Below, one piece after another: positions 22,953 through 34,293 of a DNA stretch of 64,000 nucleotides. Numbering within the stretch: position 1 is the first letter of the stretch; every line of letters starts with the position of its first letter. The notes beneath the pieces were generated by a model. It worked only from the letters and a program-made list of their open reading frames with translations, did no database searches and was not told where the DNA came from. The position numbers were made by a program, and so were the translations under genes. The stretch comes from Saccharum officinarum (lineage: Eukaryota; Streptophyta; Magnoliopsida; Poales; Poaceae): positions 8,400,746-8,464,745 of the forward strand of contig CM036160.1 in assembly GCA_020631735.1 (NCBI GenBank). Direction: 5' to 3'.

Positions 22953-24080
22953 TTGGCATGCCAGGTAGGGGACTTCTGCGCGTCACAATCCACTTCATCA
23001 GGCTTTGGATGGCCACCCATCGCATTCGCTTCACTCTGGGCTCCCATATCCGGTTTGGGAGCCTAGATTTCCTCTGCATGGGGCTGGATCACGATTTGGT
23101 TCTGCTCCCTCCCTCCGTGCTGGTTGACCATGTCACCGGCACAGAGAAGGAACTGATCCCGCTCCCCCCATCCGGTTCGGTCAACCCACCCTCTGACATC
23201 GACTCTGTCACCGAGTCAATGCGCATCCTTCACTTGCATGCCACCGAGGCGCAGGCTTCTGAGGGTTCCTGACCCCTTGGCATCAACTACCCATGGTTAG
23301 AGCGTTAGCTCGATGACCTCTTGGGACCGCATTCGTCCCCAGAGGCACTCCACGACCTATACTTTGCTTTCGCCAACGTCATGGCCCAGCTCTCAGGAGG
23401 ACCTCCACTCTCCCTGGAGTTGGTCTCTGTGACTACCCAGTCAGTGTGGCCCCATGGGCTGCACAATGCCACAAGGGCTTACGAACGCCACGTGGCCAAG
23501 CGCGTCGCTCCTCCGCCCGCGGGCGACCCATCCACGGGATTGCCAAACCAGCACCTACAGTCCATCTCAGAGCTTCTCCAGAGTTCTAAGATGGCCTCGA
23601 ATGCCGACTCTACAAACCCGGCAGTGGCTGGGACGACACCGATTTCTCTGGGCTCAATGATCCGGGGGCTCTGCGATGTTTCCTCGGCAACTGTGACTAC
23701 CTCCTTGAGGCCTCTGACTCTGACAACGGGGACTATGACCCCTCCCACCAGTGCATCATTTATGAAGCCCAGTTGGAGGAGGAAGAGGAGGAGAAGGATG
23801 ACCTGCTCGATGACCAAGGCGAGCACACCCCGGTCGGAGCTCCACCTCACGGCGCGGATCTCGTCGGGAGAGTCCCCTTGCCACCACCCTGAGGGCCTAT
23901 GGTACCCCCGCGAGACACCCATAGTTCCAGCTGGAGCAACTTCAAGAGCTCAAGAGAAAACTCGAGGAAGAGCGACGACAACTATTACAACAACGCGCGT
24001 GAGATCCATGGTGTCCGTGCAAGTCTCCCAATAGCACTGTCCATGGCTTCCGAGCAAAGGCTCCCACTGGCGGCGTGTGC
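22953..24080 (+). pseudogene. Gypsy leader and decayed gag start
   Basis: Downstream of the LTR lies about 1.1 kb of GC-rich sequence with only short frames in shifting phases (22958-23272, 23321-24034, 23899-24090). The composition, position after the primer-site junction, and acidic patches followed by an arginine/glutamine-rich stretch fit the 5' leader and N-terminus of a gypsy gag. I see no catalytic motif, and no protease, RT or integrase follows. The element is broken off before 24.1 kb. From 24080 to 25100 I see nothing else. Confidence 0.45.
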
Positions 24081-25099
24081 AGTGTGGTGAAATGAGGTGG
24101 CACGTGCGAGGTCCACAGCATCTACACGAGTCTCTGCAGTGGCGCGCCCGCCAGCGGCTGTAGGGGCAAGGCGGCCGCGTGAGGCTCCCACTTGTGGCGC
24201 ATAGGATCCCTAGTCATGGATGGAAACACAGTGCTCCTCCCAACGCAGTGTCGGATAGGTTCCATTGCTTAATTGCGCGTGAAGACACCGTTCCTAACTC
24301 AGAAACAGTTTCTATGTTTTTTCTCTTCTCTCCTCATAAAATTGCTTGCCACATCAGCAAAATGCCTACATGGCAAGGTAATTAATAGGGATAGAAACCA
24401 TGCTAGTTTCTACGATTGGAGTGCCCCAACCATGTCTTTCACACCGCATGTAATTAAAGCATCACAAACCTATGAAACAATGAATGCTCTCATGATCAAG
24501 GTTAATGCTCATTCTTATTAACACATGCAGTGATGTATCTCCGGTCTTAAGTACCTCTAGCTATTGATACTATTTAGTGATGCTTGACGATTATAGTCGT
24601 GCAGTTCGGGCTTCCACTTAAATGCCTCCAAGCCGATAACAGAAAAGGATTTGTTAACCATGGCATCACTTCCTTTCTTGCTCATTGTAGCATTTTTTAT
24701 GCCTTCCATTCCCGAACACCTCACCTCAAAACGGTAAGGCCAAATGCATGTTAGTGAACCTCAACAACTGTGTCTCATCCATGCTTCTATGTCTCTGCCA
24801 TCCTATTATCTTAGGCATTGGCCACCTCGACATATCTTCTTAACCAAATACCATCCACTGCTGTCAATAACTGCATACCCTTTCAGCTCCTACATCACAA
24901 ATTCATACAAGAACTGTAGGGGGTTGCAGATTGCATATCTCAATGTTGTGCAATAGTATCATGAAATTTGTGATATGTTTAAAGTTGTATTTTAGATTTG
25001 TGGTGTAGAACTAATGGCGATTCCAACCCATTGGGACTTGTGCTTTTGAATGGCTTGCGATTTTTGTAATACAAGTTGGCATTAGGGTCATAGAGCACC

Positions 25100-25265
25100 A
25101 GTTTAGTAGGGTATGTTCTATGGCTTATTTTTGGCACAAGTGGGTTTTTCCTGTCGGTCTTTGTTTTTCTTGTCGGTTTTATGAGAACCGTCAGGAACTT
25201 TAACTGTTTTTTCAGGCTTTCCTATTGGTTTTTGGCTGTCAAGAAGAACCCACAGCCTGGTAGTG
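25100..25265 (+). mobile_element. CACTA-like terminal fragment
   Basis: Short words of alternating orientation (ctgtcggt, gaaccgtcagg, ctattggtttttggctgtca) are followed by a terminal CCTGGTAGTG ending at 25265. Subterminal repeats and a TAGTG end are typical of CACTA (En/Spm) transposons. The opposite end was not found. The region 25270-25900 holds no feature. Confidence 0.4.
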
Positions 25266-25899
25266 CATGCCATTGCTAAATCCTACTGTTTTGGCATGTT
25301 TGGGAATTGCGAGTGGTGCTAGATTGGAATTAGTAATGGAATGATCTGTAGTACTGCATTTCGATCACACATGATGCCACCACCACTGCATTATATTGCT
25401 AGCCAGTAGCAATATTCACCGTATGTGTTCGTTGTGCCTTGGTCAACACATTGGCTACAGTCTTGCCAGATTTGTCCCCACCCCCGTCTCCACCCCATGG
25501 ATAACATTGCCCAATTGCTAGTCCAACCTCCCCCTTACCCGTCCACTCTGACTTAAAAAACCTTTCATTTACTCTAAGAATTTGAATGTATCAAAAAAAA
25601 ATCTGCAGATGAAATATTTTTTTTATCATGCATTACCGATTCTTAATTGAAAATATTTGTTTTCTTACTCAACTTTTAGGTATTGCTTATAATTTTATCA
25701 TCCATTCTCACTGAAATGTGGCCCTAGGAGTGGCATACCAGTGAAACATCATGTAGCTAATCAGGAAGTTTCTAGGAAATTGCTAACTAGATCATCCTTT
25801 CAAGGAATAGGAGTTTGATCACAATGCTAACTGATATTTCCAAAATCTAGATATACATATATGGCAAATGGTTAATCTTAATTAGAACCGGATAAAAAT

Positions 25900-26298
25900 G
25901 GTATTAGAGCACATAGACATAGTTTATGGGTATTTTTATTAGCATTAAACATGACCCAAATTGAATTGCTTATATAAGGCAGGATAAGGTAAAACAGTAC
26001 CAGAAACTGAGAGTGCTTTGCAATTATTATTTTTCTAAAGTGCAATCTGTCATGTTAGGAAGCATTATACACACTATAATAATACTACCTGGCAGTTTCT
26101 ATGCATAAGTTAATTTACAATTTCCTAATAGCTGCTGACACATGGGTCGCACCTTGCCCACGGTAAAGAAGGACCTCTATGTCAGTGACACCGTGTTAGA
26201 ATCCAAAAGAGACATGTTGATATACTATTTCTAAAGGCATTCTAATACTTCGAGTCACAAGGAAAATGTTTGCACTTGGTACTTTTCTTCTATATATA
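25900..26298 (+). promoter_or_regulatory. Promoter of second MADS gene
   Basis: TATATATA at 26291-26298, in the same cttctatatatagga context as the first gene, lies about 100 bp before the ATG. The upstream blocks listed for the first MADS promoter recur in order at about 25910-26030. Confidence 0.6.
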
Positions 26299-26395
26299 GG
26301 AAACTTCTCGACCTCCTTCACATCAAAACACAACGCTTCCTTCAAAAACACTTCCATATTTTTGGTAGTTCCTTTCGATCCGGATTCTCCATCCT

Positions 26396-27553
26396 ATGAA
26401 GCCTAAGAGGCCAAGGAGAACTGGTATCCACTATGTTGAGAATGATATTGACCGTAGCTTCACATTCATCAAGCGGCGCGATGGGCTTTTCAAATCCGCA
26501 GCTGACCTATCCATCCTCACTGGCGCGAAAGTTGCTGTTGTAGTAGAGTCCGAACGCGAAAAAATGTTCGCATTCGGCACTCCATCAGCTGGCCCCATTA
26601 TTGATTCTTTCCTTTCAGGGAATGTGGAATGTCCAATCCCTCATGAGGTACAAAAGGTCAACATCATTTCTCTAGAAAATAAGCTAGTCCGGCTAGGGAA
26701 TCTCAAGGACGTGCAGGACAGGAGGATGAGGGTTTCTATGGCACGTTCCAAGGAAATTCAAGAAAGTTCAAAGATTGCTAAGCTTGTCTATGGTGAAATA
26801 GATGATCTTAGTGTCGACGAGCTCAATGAGCTGCTACATGGGCTCACACGGATCAATCAAGAGATTGAAGATCATTTGCGTGCTTCACAAATCCAGGTGC
26901 CACCAAAACATTTGCCATGGACTTCTGTACAACCTCCCTTGCAGATTCCAAGGTCGTCTAGTGCTGTCCCAGAGCCATCATGGTTGCAGTCCTCACTTCT
27001 GAACTCAACCACGCTGCCCTCACCACAAGCACCACCAGTGCCCCCGTTACAACACAGTCTGATGCCACAGCACCCTTGGGTAGCGGATATGGTGCCACTG
27101 ACTAATGAAGCACAGCAGTACAACGATCAAAGCCAGCAGTTGGTCATCAACGGTAACCCCTCTGGACATTTCTGGCTACCGTCTCTACTCTCCTCAGTGC
27201 CGCCGCCACCACCACCACCCTCATCAGAACATCTACCTCCAGAAGTTGAGCTTCCTTTCCAAGCACTGAATTTAAATCCGGTGTTGCCACCTCAAAGTCA
27301 TGAAACTAACACTCACTCCATCTTAGAAAATAATGACCTTTCACTTTTTACTGGTAGCGCTGAGGGGAACAATTACCCAGCTGATGGAAGCCAATCTGCA
27401 TGTATGGGCATATTTAGGACAAAGAGCTCTTGGAATTTATTTCATGAGTCTGATCCTGTCATCCATGTAATGCATTACTTGTATCTTTTATGTTGTACTA
27501 GCAAAGATGCCCGTGCGTTACAACGGAAAGAAAAAAAGAGCTATCAAACGTAA
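26396..27553 (+). CDS. Type I (M-alpha-like) MADS-box protein, paralogue of 19104
   Basis: A 385-codon frame without visible intron. The MADS domain is at residues 2-60: RPRRTGIHYVENDIDRS, FIKRRDGLFKSAADLSILTG, then AGPIIDSFLSGN. There is no K domain. A helical segment (NKLVRLGNLKDVQDRRMRV) and the shared SVDELNELLHGLTRINQEIE follow, then a long proline-rich tail containing NEAQQYNDQSQ and GNPSGH, both found in the first gene. It is expected to bind CArG-like DNA as a dimer in the nucleus (family knowledge). From about 27496 the frame runs into a grass repeat (ctagcaaagatgcccgtgcg), so the last 18 or so residues and the stop are repeat-derived; the native stop may have been lost or the tail may be spliced differently. 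Confidence 0.8.
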   Translation: MKPKRPRRTGIHYVENDIDRSFTFIKRRDGLFKSAADLSILTGAKVAVVVESEREKMFAFGTPSAGPIIDSFLSGNVECPIPHEVQKVNIISLENKLVRLGNLKDVQDRRMRVSMARSKEIQESSKIAKLVYGEIDDLSVDELNELLHGLTRINQEIEDHLRASQIQVPPKHLPWTSVQPPLQIPRSSSAVPEPSWLQSSLLNSTTLPSPQAPPVPPLQHSLMPQHPWVADMVPLTNEAQQYNDQSQQLVINGNPSGHFWLPSLLSSVPPPPPPPSSEHLPPEVELPFQALNLNPVLPPQSHETNTHSILENNDLSLFTGSAEGNNYPADGSQSACMGIFRTKSSWNLFHESDPVIHVMHYLYLLCCTSKDARALQRKEKKSYQT

Positions 27554-28446
27554 TAGCAAATAAGGGTAGAATTTTATATATGTATTTATGTTTTACCCTT
27601 TCTATAAACTTTAAAAGCTCTAATTTATCTTATGATGACCACATTACGTGCATTAGGCGTGTATCATTGGTGTAGATGTGGAGTCAGCCACGATGACATC
27701 CAGACTCGTCTTTTCGGTGAGACAGTGTTGTTGATATAGATGTGGAGCTATTATGGACGGCATCCGGACTCACCTCCTTGATGCGGCAGCATATTAATGC
27801 CAATAAAGAGTTAGATGGAAAACTCACTTGAGTTAAATTTTCGCATGCTAGTCGCCGTTGATGATTGTATAGATACATTTATTTAGACCAGATTAGATAA
27901 TAAACTATTTAAATTTTCTACTCACATTTTGATTAGTTGAATCACATGTTAATCTAGGTTTAAATATTTTCTAATCAAAATTATGTTAACAACTTGGTAG
28001 TAGAAAAAAATTGTAAAGAAAAATCAGGGTTCAAAGATTCATAATAATTATTCTTAAAAAAATCAATCAAAAAACCACCTATGAGCATAACGGATGCAAA
28101 AAAAAAAGAAATCGGATAGAAGGCCAACAAAATTAAACGAAAGGAAATTTATATGACAGAAGTTTTACCTAATAAATATAAAGGTATTATTGTAACACAT
28201 GACATATTATAGTGTGGTGGTAGGCAGTTTGTTTATAAATCGTAGTGCCTAGGGTTCGAATCTCACCGGTGGCATATTTTTTGGCTACCGGGAATTATTC
28301 GGACCATAGGCTAGAGTGGGCTATTGGGCTGGCTAAATTGGGTCGCGAGAAAGCCCAGACCACCTGGCAGATAGAAATCTATGGTGGAAACTAAAATGTG
28401 TGCAGAAATTTTCATAATTTATTATTAGATATAGATATAGATATAG
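27496..28446 (+). mobile_element. Dispersed grass repeat beginning TACTAGCAAAGATGCCCGTG
   Basis: Its start TACTAGCAAAGATGCCCGTG and its end in (ATAGAT)n-like sequence match a family common in panicoid genomes (recalled, not searched). A tRNA-like B box, GGTTCGAATCTCACC, lies at about 28254-28268. Its last 145 bp (28301-28446) are repeated directly at 29063-29198. Class not assigned. No gene is seen within 27554-28446. Confidence 0.5.
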
Positions 28447-28469
28447 TTTTCGACCAACCTTGGTTCATT

Positions 28470-29045
28470 TGTCAGCTCGTCTTCTTGGCCATGACCACGT
28501 TGAACACCTGCTGATATTTGTTCCAGTACCTCGGCAAGTACCTCTTTTTCGAAGCTTTGGCCGGACGACCTGGCCTTGCAGCTGAATAATGTGGACAGAG
28601 ACGGATGCTGGTGCGCTTTCTTATAGCAATATAATTCGCCAAATATTCATCATTGCACAAAACATTGAAAATCCTCACTCGTGGCTGCCGCGCACCATCT
28701 TGTGTCGTCAAGCACTTGATCAGAGTATCCATGACTATTGTTTCAACATCCTCATAGTTTTTTTAGACTAACATCCTCATAGTTCCCTGCAGATTCATCA
28801 GCATCAAGTAGAACCGCGCATCTCCGAAGATCTTCTAGTACCTTCTCCCTTGCAGGCTCGACGTCTACTGCAGCATTCATGTCGTCCCTGGTCGATGCAG
28901 GCACGGTGATGCCGTACCGCTGCCGCCTGTCACCAATGTCACGTGCACGGACCTTAAGCTCCTGGATCCGCATCGCGATGCGGTGGCGAACCGGTATGGT
29001 CCGCAGAAACCGCGGGATCCGGCGGAGGAATCCTAGAAGGCCGTG
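28470..29045 (-). pseudogene. NLR (CC-NB-ARC) resistance gene fragment
   Basis: Reading on the minus strand, 29041-28900 gives the end of an Rx-type coiled-coil domain (RHRIAMRIQELKVRARDIG then RRQRYGITVP). A linker follows (DLRRCAVLLDADE), then the pre-P-loop region (MDTLIKCLTTQDGARQPRV, about 28730-28680), and in another frame QSFEKEVLAEVLEQISAGVQ (about 28555-28500), which fits the NB-ARC segment after the RNBS-A motif. The P-loop Walker A is missing, two frames are used, and a 13-bp micro-duplication (acatcctcatagt, near 28745 and 28771) breaks the linker. NLRs are intracellular immune receptors; this piece cannot work as one. It sits between two copies of a 145-bp repeat, which suggests capture. 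Confidence 0.75.
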
Positions 29046-29062
29046 GTCACCGGGCCTTGTTT

Positions 29063-29198
29063 GGACATGGCTAGAGTGGGGCTATTGGGCTGACTAAATT
29101 GGGCTGCGAGAAAGCCCAGACTACCTGACAGACATAAATTTATGGTGAAAACTAAAATGTGTACAGAAATTTTTATAATTTATTATTAGATATAGATA
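29063..29198 (+). repeat. Direct duplicate of repeat 3' end
   Basis: Matches 28301-28446 in order: ggctagagtgg, ctattgggctg, gagaaagcccaga, aaactaaaatgtgt, then taatttattattagata. It closes the bracket around the NLR fragment. From 29200 to 29750 I see no gene, only a short imperfect direct repeat (aaattca..cttgtgcaacttgat near 29409 and 29482). Confidence 0.8.
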
Positions 29199-29749
29199 AC
29201 AAATGCAATCATCATTTGATAAAAAATGAAAGTTGTCGATTACATGATGAAGAAAGAAAGGTTAAAAGGGGCATCCTTGTAGCATCTCTTGATGCTCCTA
29301 TTTTCAGTTGTGTTTTTGTTTACGCATGATATTGTGCAAAGCACCATTGAGAACCATGATGACACGAAGGATGCGCAAAATGAAAGATATCATGTTATCA
29401 CTGGGAAATTCATCTTGTGCAACTTGATATCATAAAGGTATGCTGATGAAATATTCTCACGAGTGAATGTGCTCACTGAGAAATTCAATGATCTTGTGCA
29501 ACTTGATCATTCTGATGCCGCTTGATCAGTGACTTGAATAGAGAATCTGCATCTCTGACCAAGCTGCTTCATTCTATGCGCGCTGGTCATCGCAGATGGG
29601 GATTTGAAACAACTACATCTAAGATTGTGACTGCACGTAGATGTGGGCACTATAGCAGTTGGTATGTGAACTAAACAAAACATAGACGGGGATCTAAAAC
29701 TACATCTGAGATAGAGATTGCATAGAGACATGCCTTATAGTGGTCGGTC

Positions 29750-30020
29750 CGAACCAAATATAGACGGGCCACTGCAAATCCCCGTTTATGTTATACACTA
29801 CATCAGATAGGTCGTAAATGCATCACATACAAATGATACAACCATCTGAGTACTGGAGTCTATGATGAACTATCACGATGTCACATCACAGACGGGTTAT
29901 TGAAACATCATTACAGACAGGTCAGGATACTGTCTGTGATGTAATCGATCACAAACGGGTTCTGAAGTATCTTCACGAGTGGGTATGTTACCCGTCTGTG
30001 ATTACAGTCATCATAGAAGA
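29750..30020. mobile_element. CACTA-like subterminal repeat region
   Basis: The words cacagacgggt, acagacaggtc, ctgtctgtgatg, cacaaacgggtt and acccgtctgtgatta alternate in both orientations. Arrays of short sub-terminal repeats like this are characteristic of CACTA transposons and their deletion derivatives. The exact ends were not resolved. Confidence 0.45.
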
Positions 30021-30269
30021 AATAAAAGCATATTATTATAAAATAGAGTACACAATATAACATGAGCCAGATACATAAAAGCATATTATTAAAACATGAA
30101 TCACCCCAGTTTCCGAACATTTATGCTTCTTAGATCCTAAAAATTACAGAGCAATTGTTCATAGGCAATTGCTCAATGTCGATCATCAGATTATTGACTA
30201 GTGAAAAACACTCATAACTTGGTGCCAAATAACCATAGCATATGCCCTTCATATTCTTTGCGCACCAGT

Positions 30270-30992
30270 TTAAGATATGGAATTAGCTTGTTCCTTTTTC
30301 TTAACTTTGCTGTGGTGGCTCATGTGTCCACCATATGCTTGTCCAGAGAAAAATTTTGCAGAGCAGATCCTGCACACATATTCAACCCGTCCTTTTTCAT
30401 TTTCCAATGTAGAGTGTGGCATTCTCTGCACAATATTATTATAAGCGTCAAAAACTTCCCTCGTTGGCATCGGTGGTTCACTTGGCAGTTGTGTAGGTTG
30501 CTCAAAGACTGGGCCTAGGTCTACCTCTTCGATGGTATTAAAGTGTGCATGGAGAACCACCAGACGATTACCTTGGAGCAAGGATGTGAGTGGTGGTGGA
30601 TCCATAGACTTAATCCTCATAGGATCAGAAAAGTTGAGGTAATCACCTACTGGCGTTGTCAGAAAATCTCGCTCTGACAAGAATGCATTCTGATTGCTAG
30701 ATGAGCTCGCTGAGAGCTTGGAATGAAATGGACTGGAGATGATTGGGTCTCCGCTGGTAGCAGCTGTATGATTACATAGTGATGGCAGCGATGTTGGTTC
30801 TTCTGCTTGGTATGGGTAGATAAAATTGCCATTCATTGATGTATGGGTAGGTTCTTGTGGTGTGTGCACAATAGGTTGGTTGTGTAATGTTGAACCTATG
30901 ACGGGCATTGCTGCCGTGCCTCTCAACGCCTCATGCAAGGGAGAAACAAAGGGCTCATTTTCTACTGGTTTGATATCCTTGTGGGAATCCAT
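30270..30992 (-). CDS. Single C2H2 zinc-finger protein, QAYGGH type
   Basis: A 240-residue intronless frame starting MDSHKDIK. Most of it is low-complexity serine/proline-rich sequence without a known domain. Near the C-terminus is one plant-type finger: C207 and C210 in YVCRICSAKFF, QAYGGH at 218-223, then H227, spacing C-X2-C-X12-H-X3-H. A basic tail (KVKKKEQ) follows. The QAYGGH box is a variant of the plant QALGGH DNA-recognition helix, so a nuclear DNA-binding protein is likely. I see no clear EAR repression motif. It is duplicated at 38782-39504 with equal length. A conserved TATA box lies about 80 bp upstream. The exact orthologue is not recognised. Confidence 0.75.
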   Translation of the reverse strand: MDSHKDIKPVENEPFVSPLHEALRGTAAMPVIGSTLHNQPIVHTPQEPTHTSMNGNFIYPYQAEEPTSLPSLCNHTAATSGDPIISSPFHSKLSASSSSNQNAFLSERDFLTTPVGDYLNFSDPMRIKSMDPPPLTSLLQGNRLVVLHAHFNTIEEVDLGPVFEQPTQLPSEPPMPTREVFDAYNNIVQRMPHSTLENEKGRVEYVCRICSAKFFSGQAYGGHMSHHSKVKKKEQANSIS

Positions 30993-31066
30993 GACTCTTA
31001 GGTTCTTAGTGTCTGACAGGAAGGCAGACGTATGTTAGGATATAGTTCAATGGAGTACACTACATA

Positions 31067-31080
31067 CCTATTTATAGGGG
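31067..31080 (-). promoter_or_regulatory. TATA box of C2H2 gene copy A
   Basis: On the minus strand CCCCTATAAATAGG lies 75-88 bp upstream of the ATG (30992). The duplicate gene has CCCCTATAACTAGG at the same place, one base weaker. Confidence 0.6.
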
Positions 31081-32261
31081 TTTTAGGAATGTTGATACTC
31101 AAAATTAATGTGGCCCATTCATCACATATAAGATATACAAAATTAATGTGGCTCATTTATTTAATTAATCTTTCAAGATTCTATTTGAGAAATGACAACA
31201 CGCATTAGTTTCAGAAGTGGGTTTTCTGTAGTTTTATATTGAGGTTGTGTTGAATCCTTATCATGTATTAATTAATTCATAATTTAGAAGATACAACTAT
31301 TTATTTGCTTTTGTAATTCATTAAATGCAAGATATGTTAGTATTTTGAGTAATAAACATTTATGAAATCCTAAGCTAGAAGATATGAATTCTAACAAAAA
31401 AAAATCTCCCACCTACCATGGGTGATTGCTTCCTGGATTGTCCATGCGTAACAATAATCATAGTCTTATGGTGCTACACATGTTGTGACTGAAGATGTCA
31501 TTAGATTGCACTCAAACAGTGCAACCCAGTTCCGCTATCAACCCATGAAAGGTGATCAACCAAGATTTACAACACACAAATTCAATCAGCAGCCTGCATA
31601 CAATATACAATGACATTTGTTCAATGTGCGCCTTTTTGCGCACATGGTGAGATGACACCAACATAAATAGTCATGACTTCTAGTGATCCAAGTAAAGAAT
31701 AGCCTTCATATTTTGGTCATTCCACACACACATCTATTGTAGCAAAAACCTAGTGAAATACTGTCCTCACTTTCGAATACCCTTCATGTTACATGCATAG
31801 GGACACAATAGGACAATGGGGCCTGCCGGAAACTTTGCCTCCAATATCGCAAAGAGCCCTGCTATTTTATTAGGATGCATGATGAGTCAAGTTGTGAAAA
31901 CCATGTTGCGGGACATTTTCTTTCTTTATCGTCTCTTCTTTCACTTTGAACTTTTTTGCCATCTTACTGAAGCAACAAGCACGTGGTGAGTGACTAGCAA
32001 TTTCACCACATACGTGATAATATTGATGGCCTTGGCCTCATCCCCTTCTTCAGTCATCTCGGCCTCTTTGATATCAGTGACCTCCTCGGGCACCGCGAGA
32101 TGGTGCACAGAGCTGACCTAGAACTTCTTTATGTTGATTTTTCTCCAACTCACGATTGTTTATGGTGCGTACGTAAAGGGCACATATTTCGCTGATTGCC
32201 CTGCTGGGTGTGTTACTGATTGCCGGGCTTCGGTGTTGCTCCAAAATCATGTGGAGGCATG

Positions 32262-33073
32262 GCCTAATGGACCAGGCCATCTTAGGACAGGAGAGGACAA
32301 CTGGGAAGAACTGGAAGGCGGGCTAGGCCGGTTTGAGGAGGAATGAAGGGAGAGAGAAAGAAAAAGTTTTGGCAACAGGTTCAGGCCACAAGCGGAAGGG
32401 CAGGTTGTGACTTGGCCCTAGAGGAGAAACGGTCCGTGCCACGGGTGGATTGTTGGTCGGATGGATTAAGGAAGGAGCTTTCCATTACCAGAGGCTTTTC
32501 TTAACTCATCTTGACGAGAGTTTAACTCCAAATAAAACCAAAAAGGAACAAACATAAATATGCCTACTATAACATAACATGAATGAATACGCAAGATAAT
32601 TGAGAAACTTTCATTGTATAGGGGTGGGGAAGAGGTGAGGGTTTTTTTTGGTAAAACATGATTAATGTAAAAAATTAAATTCGAGTGGTAGCTCCAATTT
32701 AAACTCATTTTTGTTCTTGGAGAAGCAAAGTTTGGCTTTAATTTCTAAAACTTATGAAATATTTTATTGGACTAACATACTATGCAATATTTTAAATTGA
32801 ACACCTTGATTTGTAATTTTGAAATAAGAGGGAAGAAGCAAAAGTTTTAACTTGCTTGTCACATGCAACACACCATTACACTTTTTTTTTGAAAACTTGG
32901 TATTTTATTATTACATAAAAACATGGAACATTATATCCTTGGCTCACTCCTTGACTTCAGTGAACACTGTCTTCACCACTTTCACACATTGTTAGGGGAT
33001 TGCCCTCAGGGAACGCTACTCCCTCTTCGAGGTCTACACTGCTGCCAACATACAAGATAATGACGCGTGAAGG
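32262..33073 (+). repeat. Dispersed repeat R, copy 2
   Basis: Same orientation and order of blocks as 19987-20970 (see that entry). Here it directly follows duplication block A and is absent after block B, so it inserted, or was lost, after the C2H2 duplication. No coding frame of note. Confidence 0.65.
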
Positions 33074-33297
33074 AGAGCGAAGAGCCAAAGATGAAGCTGA
33101 TGGCTCGAAGAGGTCTGCTGCCAAAGATGAGCACGTAGCATGACGAGATGACAATTATATTTTGAGATGGATGCAGCAGTACATGTCATGGTATTAACAT
33201 GCATGAGAACAAAACCAAAGAGTGAGTGCAACTAGTATGTATTTTGAGCGCGGTTATTTTGAGACGTATGCAGTAGCACGTCATTGATTTATTATGC

Positions 33298-33597
33298 ACA
33301 GCCTTGTTTGTATCATCGTAGGGACTGAGCCAAGATTCGAGAACATAATCTCCTCACTCCTTGACTTGTATCGCCTTGCTAGACAGAGCCATAATCTCAT
33401 CCATGAAGAAAATCATAGGGAGCATAAAACATATGACATAAAAATATGGGGTATAATATGACTGACATATAGAGAACATTAATGTTTTTCCTTAGGATCG
33501 TATCTTGCACATAAAGGACTGAGCCTAGGTGACAGTAAACTTGTTACACGCAGCCTTATTTGTATCATCGTAGGGACCGAGCCAAGATTCAAGAACA
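33298..33597 (+). repeat. Pair of direct repeats about 250 bp apart
   Basis: 33298-33349 and 33550-33597 share cagcctt(g/a)tttgtatcatcg, taggga(c/t)(c/t)gagccaag and attc(a/g)agaaca. They may be ends of a small deleted element. From 33620 to 34260 I see no firm gene; a 61-codon frame at 33941-34126 contains a GTAAGT donor-like site near 34074 but no domain. Confidence 0.55.
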
Positions 33598-34266
33598 GAG
33601 TCTCATTCATTGGCTTCCTGTATCGCCTAACTAAACCAAATAGTGGGGGCGTAACCTTTTCTGCCTCGATGCCTCAATGCGCAACGAGCTGTGAGCAGCT
33701 CTGAGAGCAGTACAGACTCAACGTCAATCGGGAATTGAAGATATCACCAGAAGCTTGATGGCGGTGATCTCTTTTCTTTCCTTCTATGCGGTGCTCAGCA
33801 GCTCTTCGCTTTTGTGGGTGAGTTGACGAAGCAGCGCAGCAACCTTTCGGTGTTCTTTTTCTGGCCTTCTTTTTAGCCTCTCAGGTGACCCCATTACCCA
33901 CTGATCTTTGATGATTAATTAGTTAATTTGGTTCCAGCATTTGTATGTAGACTTAAGGGAGATGTATTCAGGTTGTGGACTCATGGCCCAAGCTCTACGT
34001 GCGCCAATCCTCCGTACGGGTATGGCAAACATATACGTGGGCAGGCACCGAGCTAATATTATTGAGCAGCTCGTAAGTATGCAACCGCCAGGTGGGCCAC
34101 ACACATTTTCCTTACAGAATAATTAAACTGATATTTTAATATTTGCACATTTGCAAATATTGTTTTATTTACTTGATTCGTGTGTACCAGTACATACCTA
34201 TTTGAGCATGCCTCAAAGTATCTGTGTGGTAGGGCTTTTTTTTTGACACAAGCGTGAGTTTGAACT

Positions 34267-34293
34267 TTTCATTTCATTTCATTTCATTTCATT
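34267..34293 (+). repeat. (TTTCA)n microsatellite
   Basis: Five and a half units of the pentamer TTTCA in a T-rich surround. Confidence 0.85.

Larger units (their letters stand above)
30036..32220. repeat. Segmental duplication, copy A (contains C2H2 gene)
   Basis: About 2.2 kb match 38556-40720 in the same orientation. The match covers the 3' flank, the C2H2 gene and upstream DNA as far as tttatggtg..gtaaagggca..attgccctgct, where the copies diverge. Many substitutions and small indels separate them, so the duplication is not recent. The non-coding part (31100-32220) shows no other gene. Confidence 0.8.

Noticed and set aside
33941..34126. Possible exon with GTAAGT donor
   Set aside because: 61 codons without homology and no matching exon nearby.
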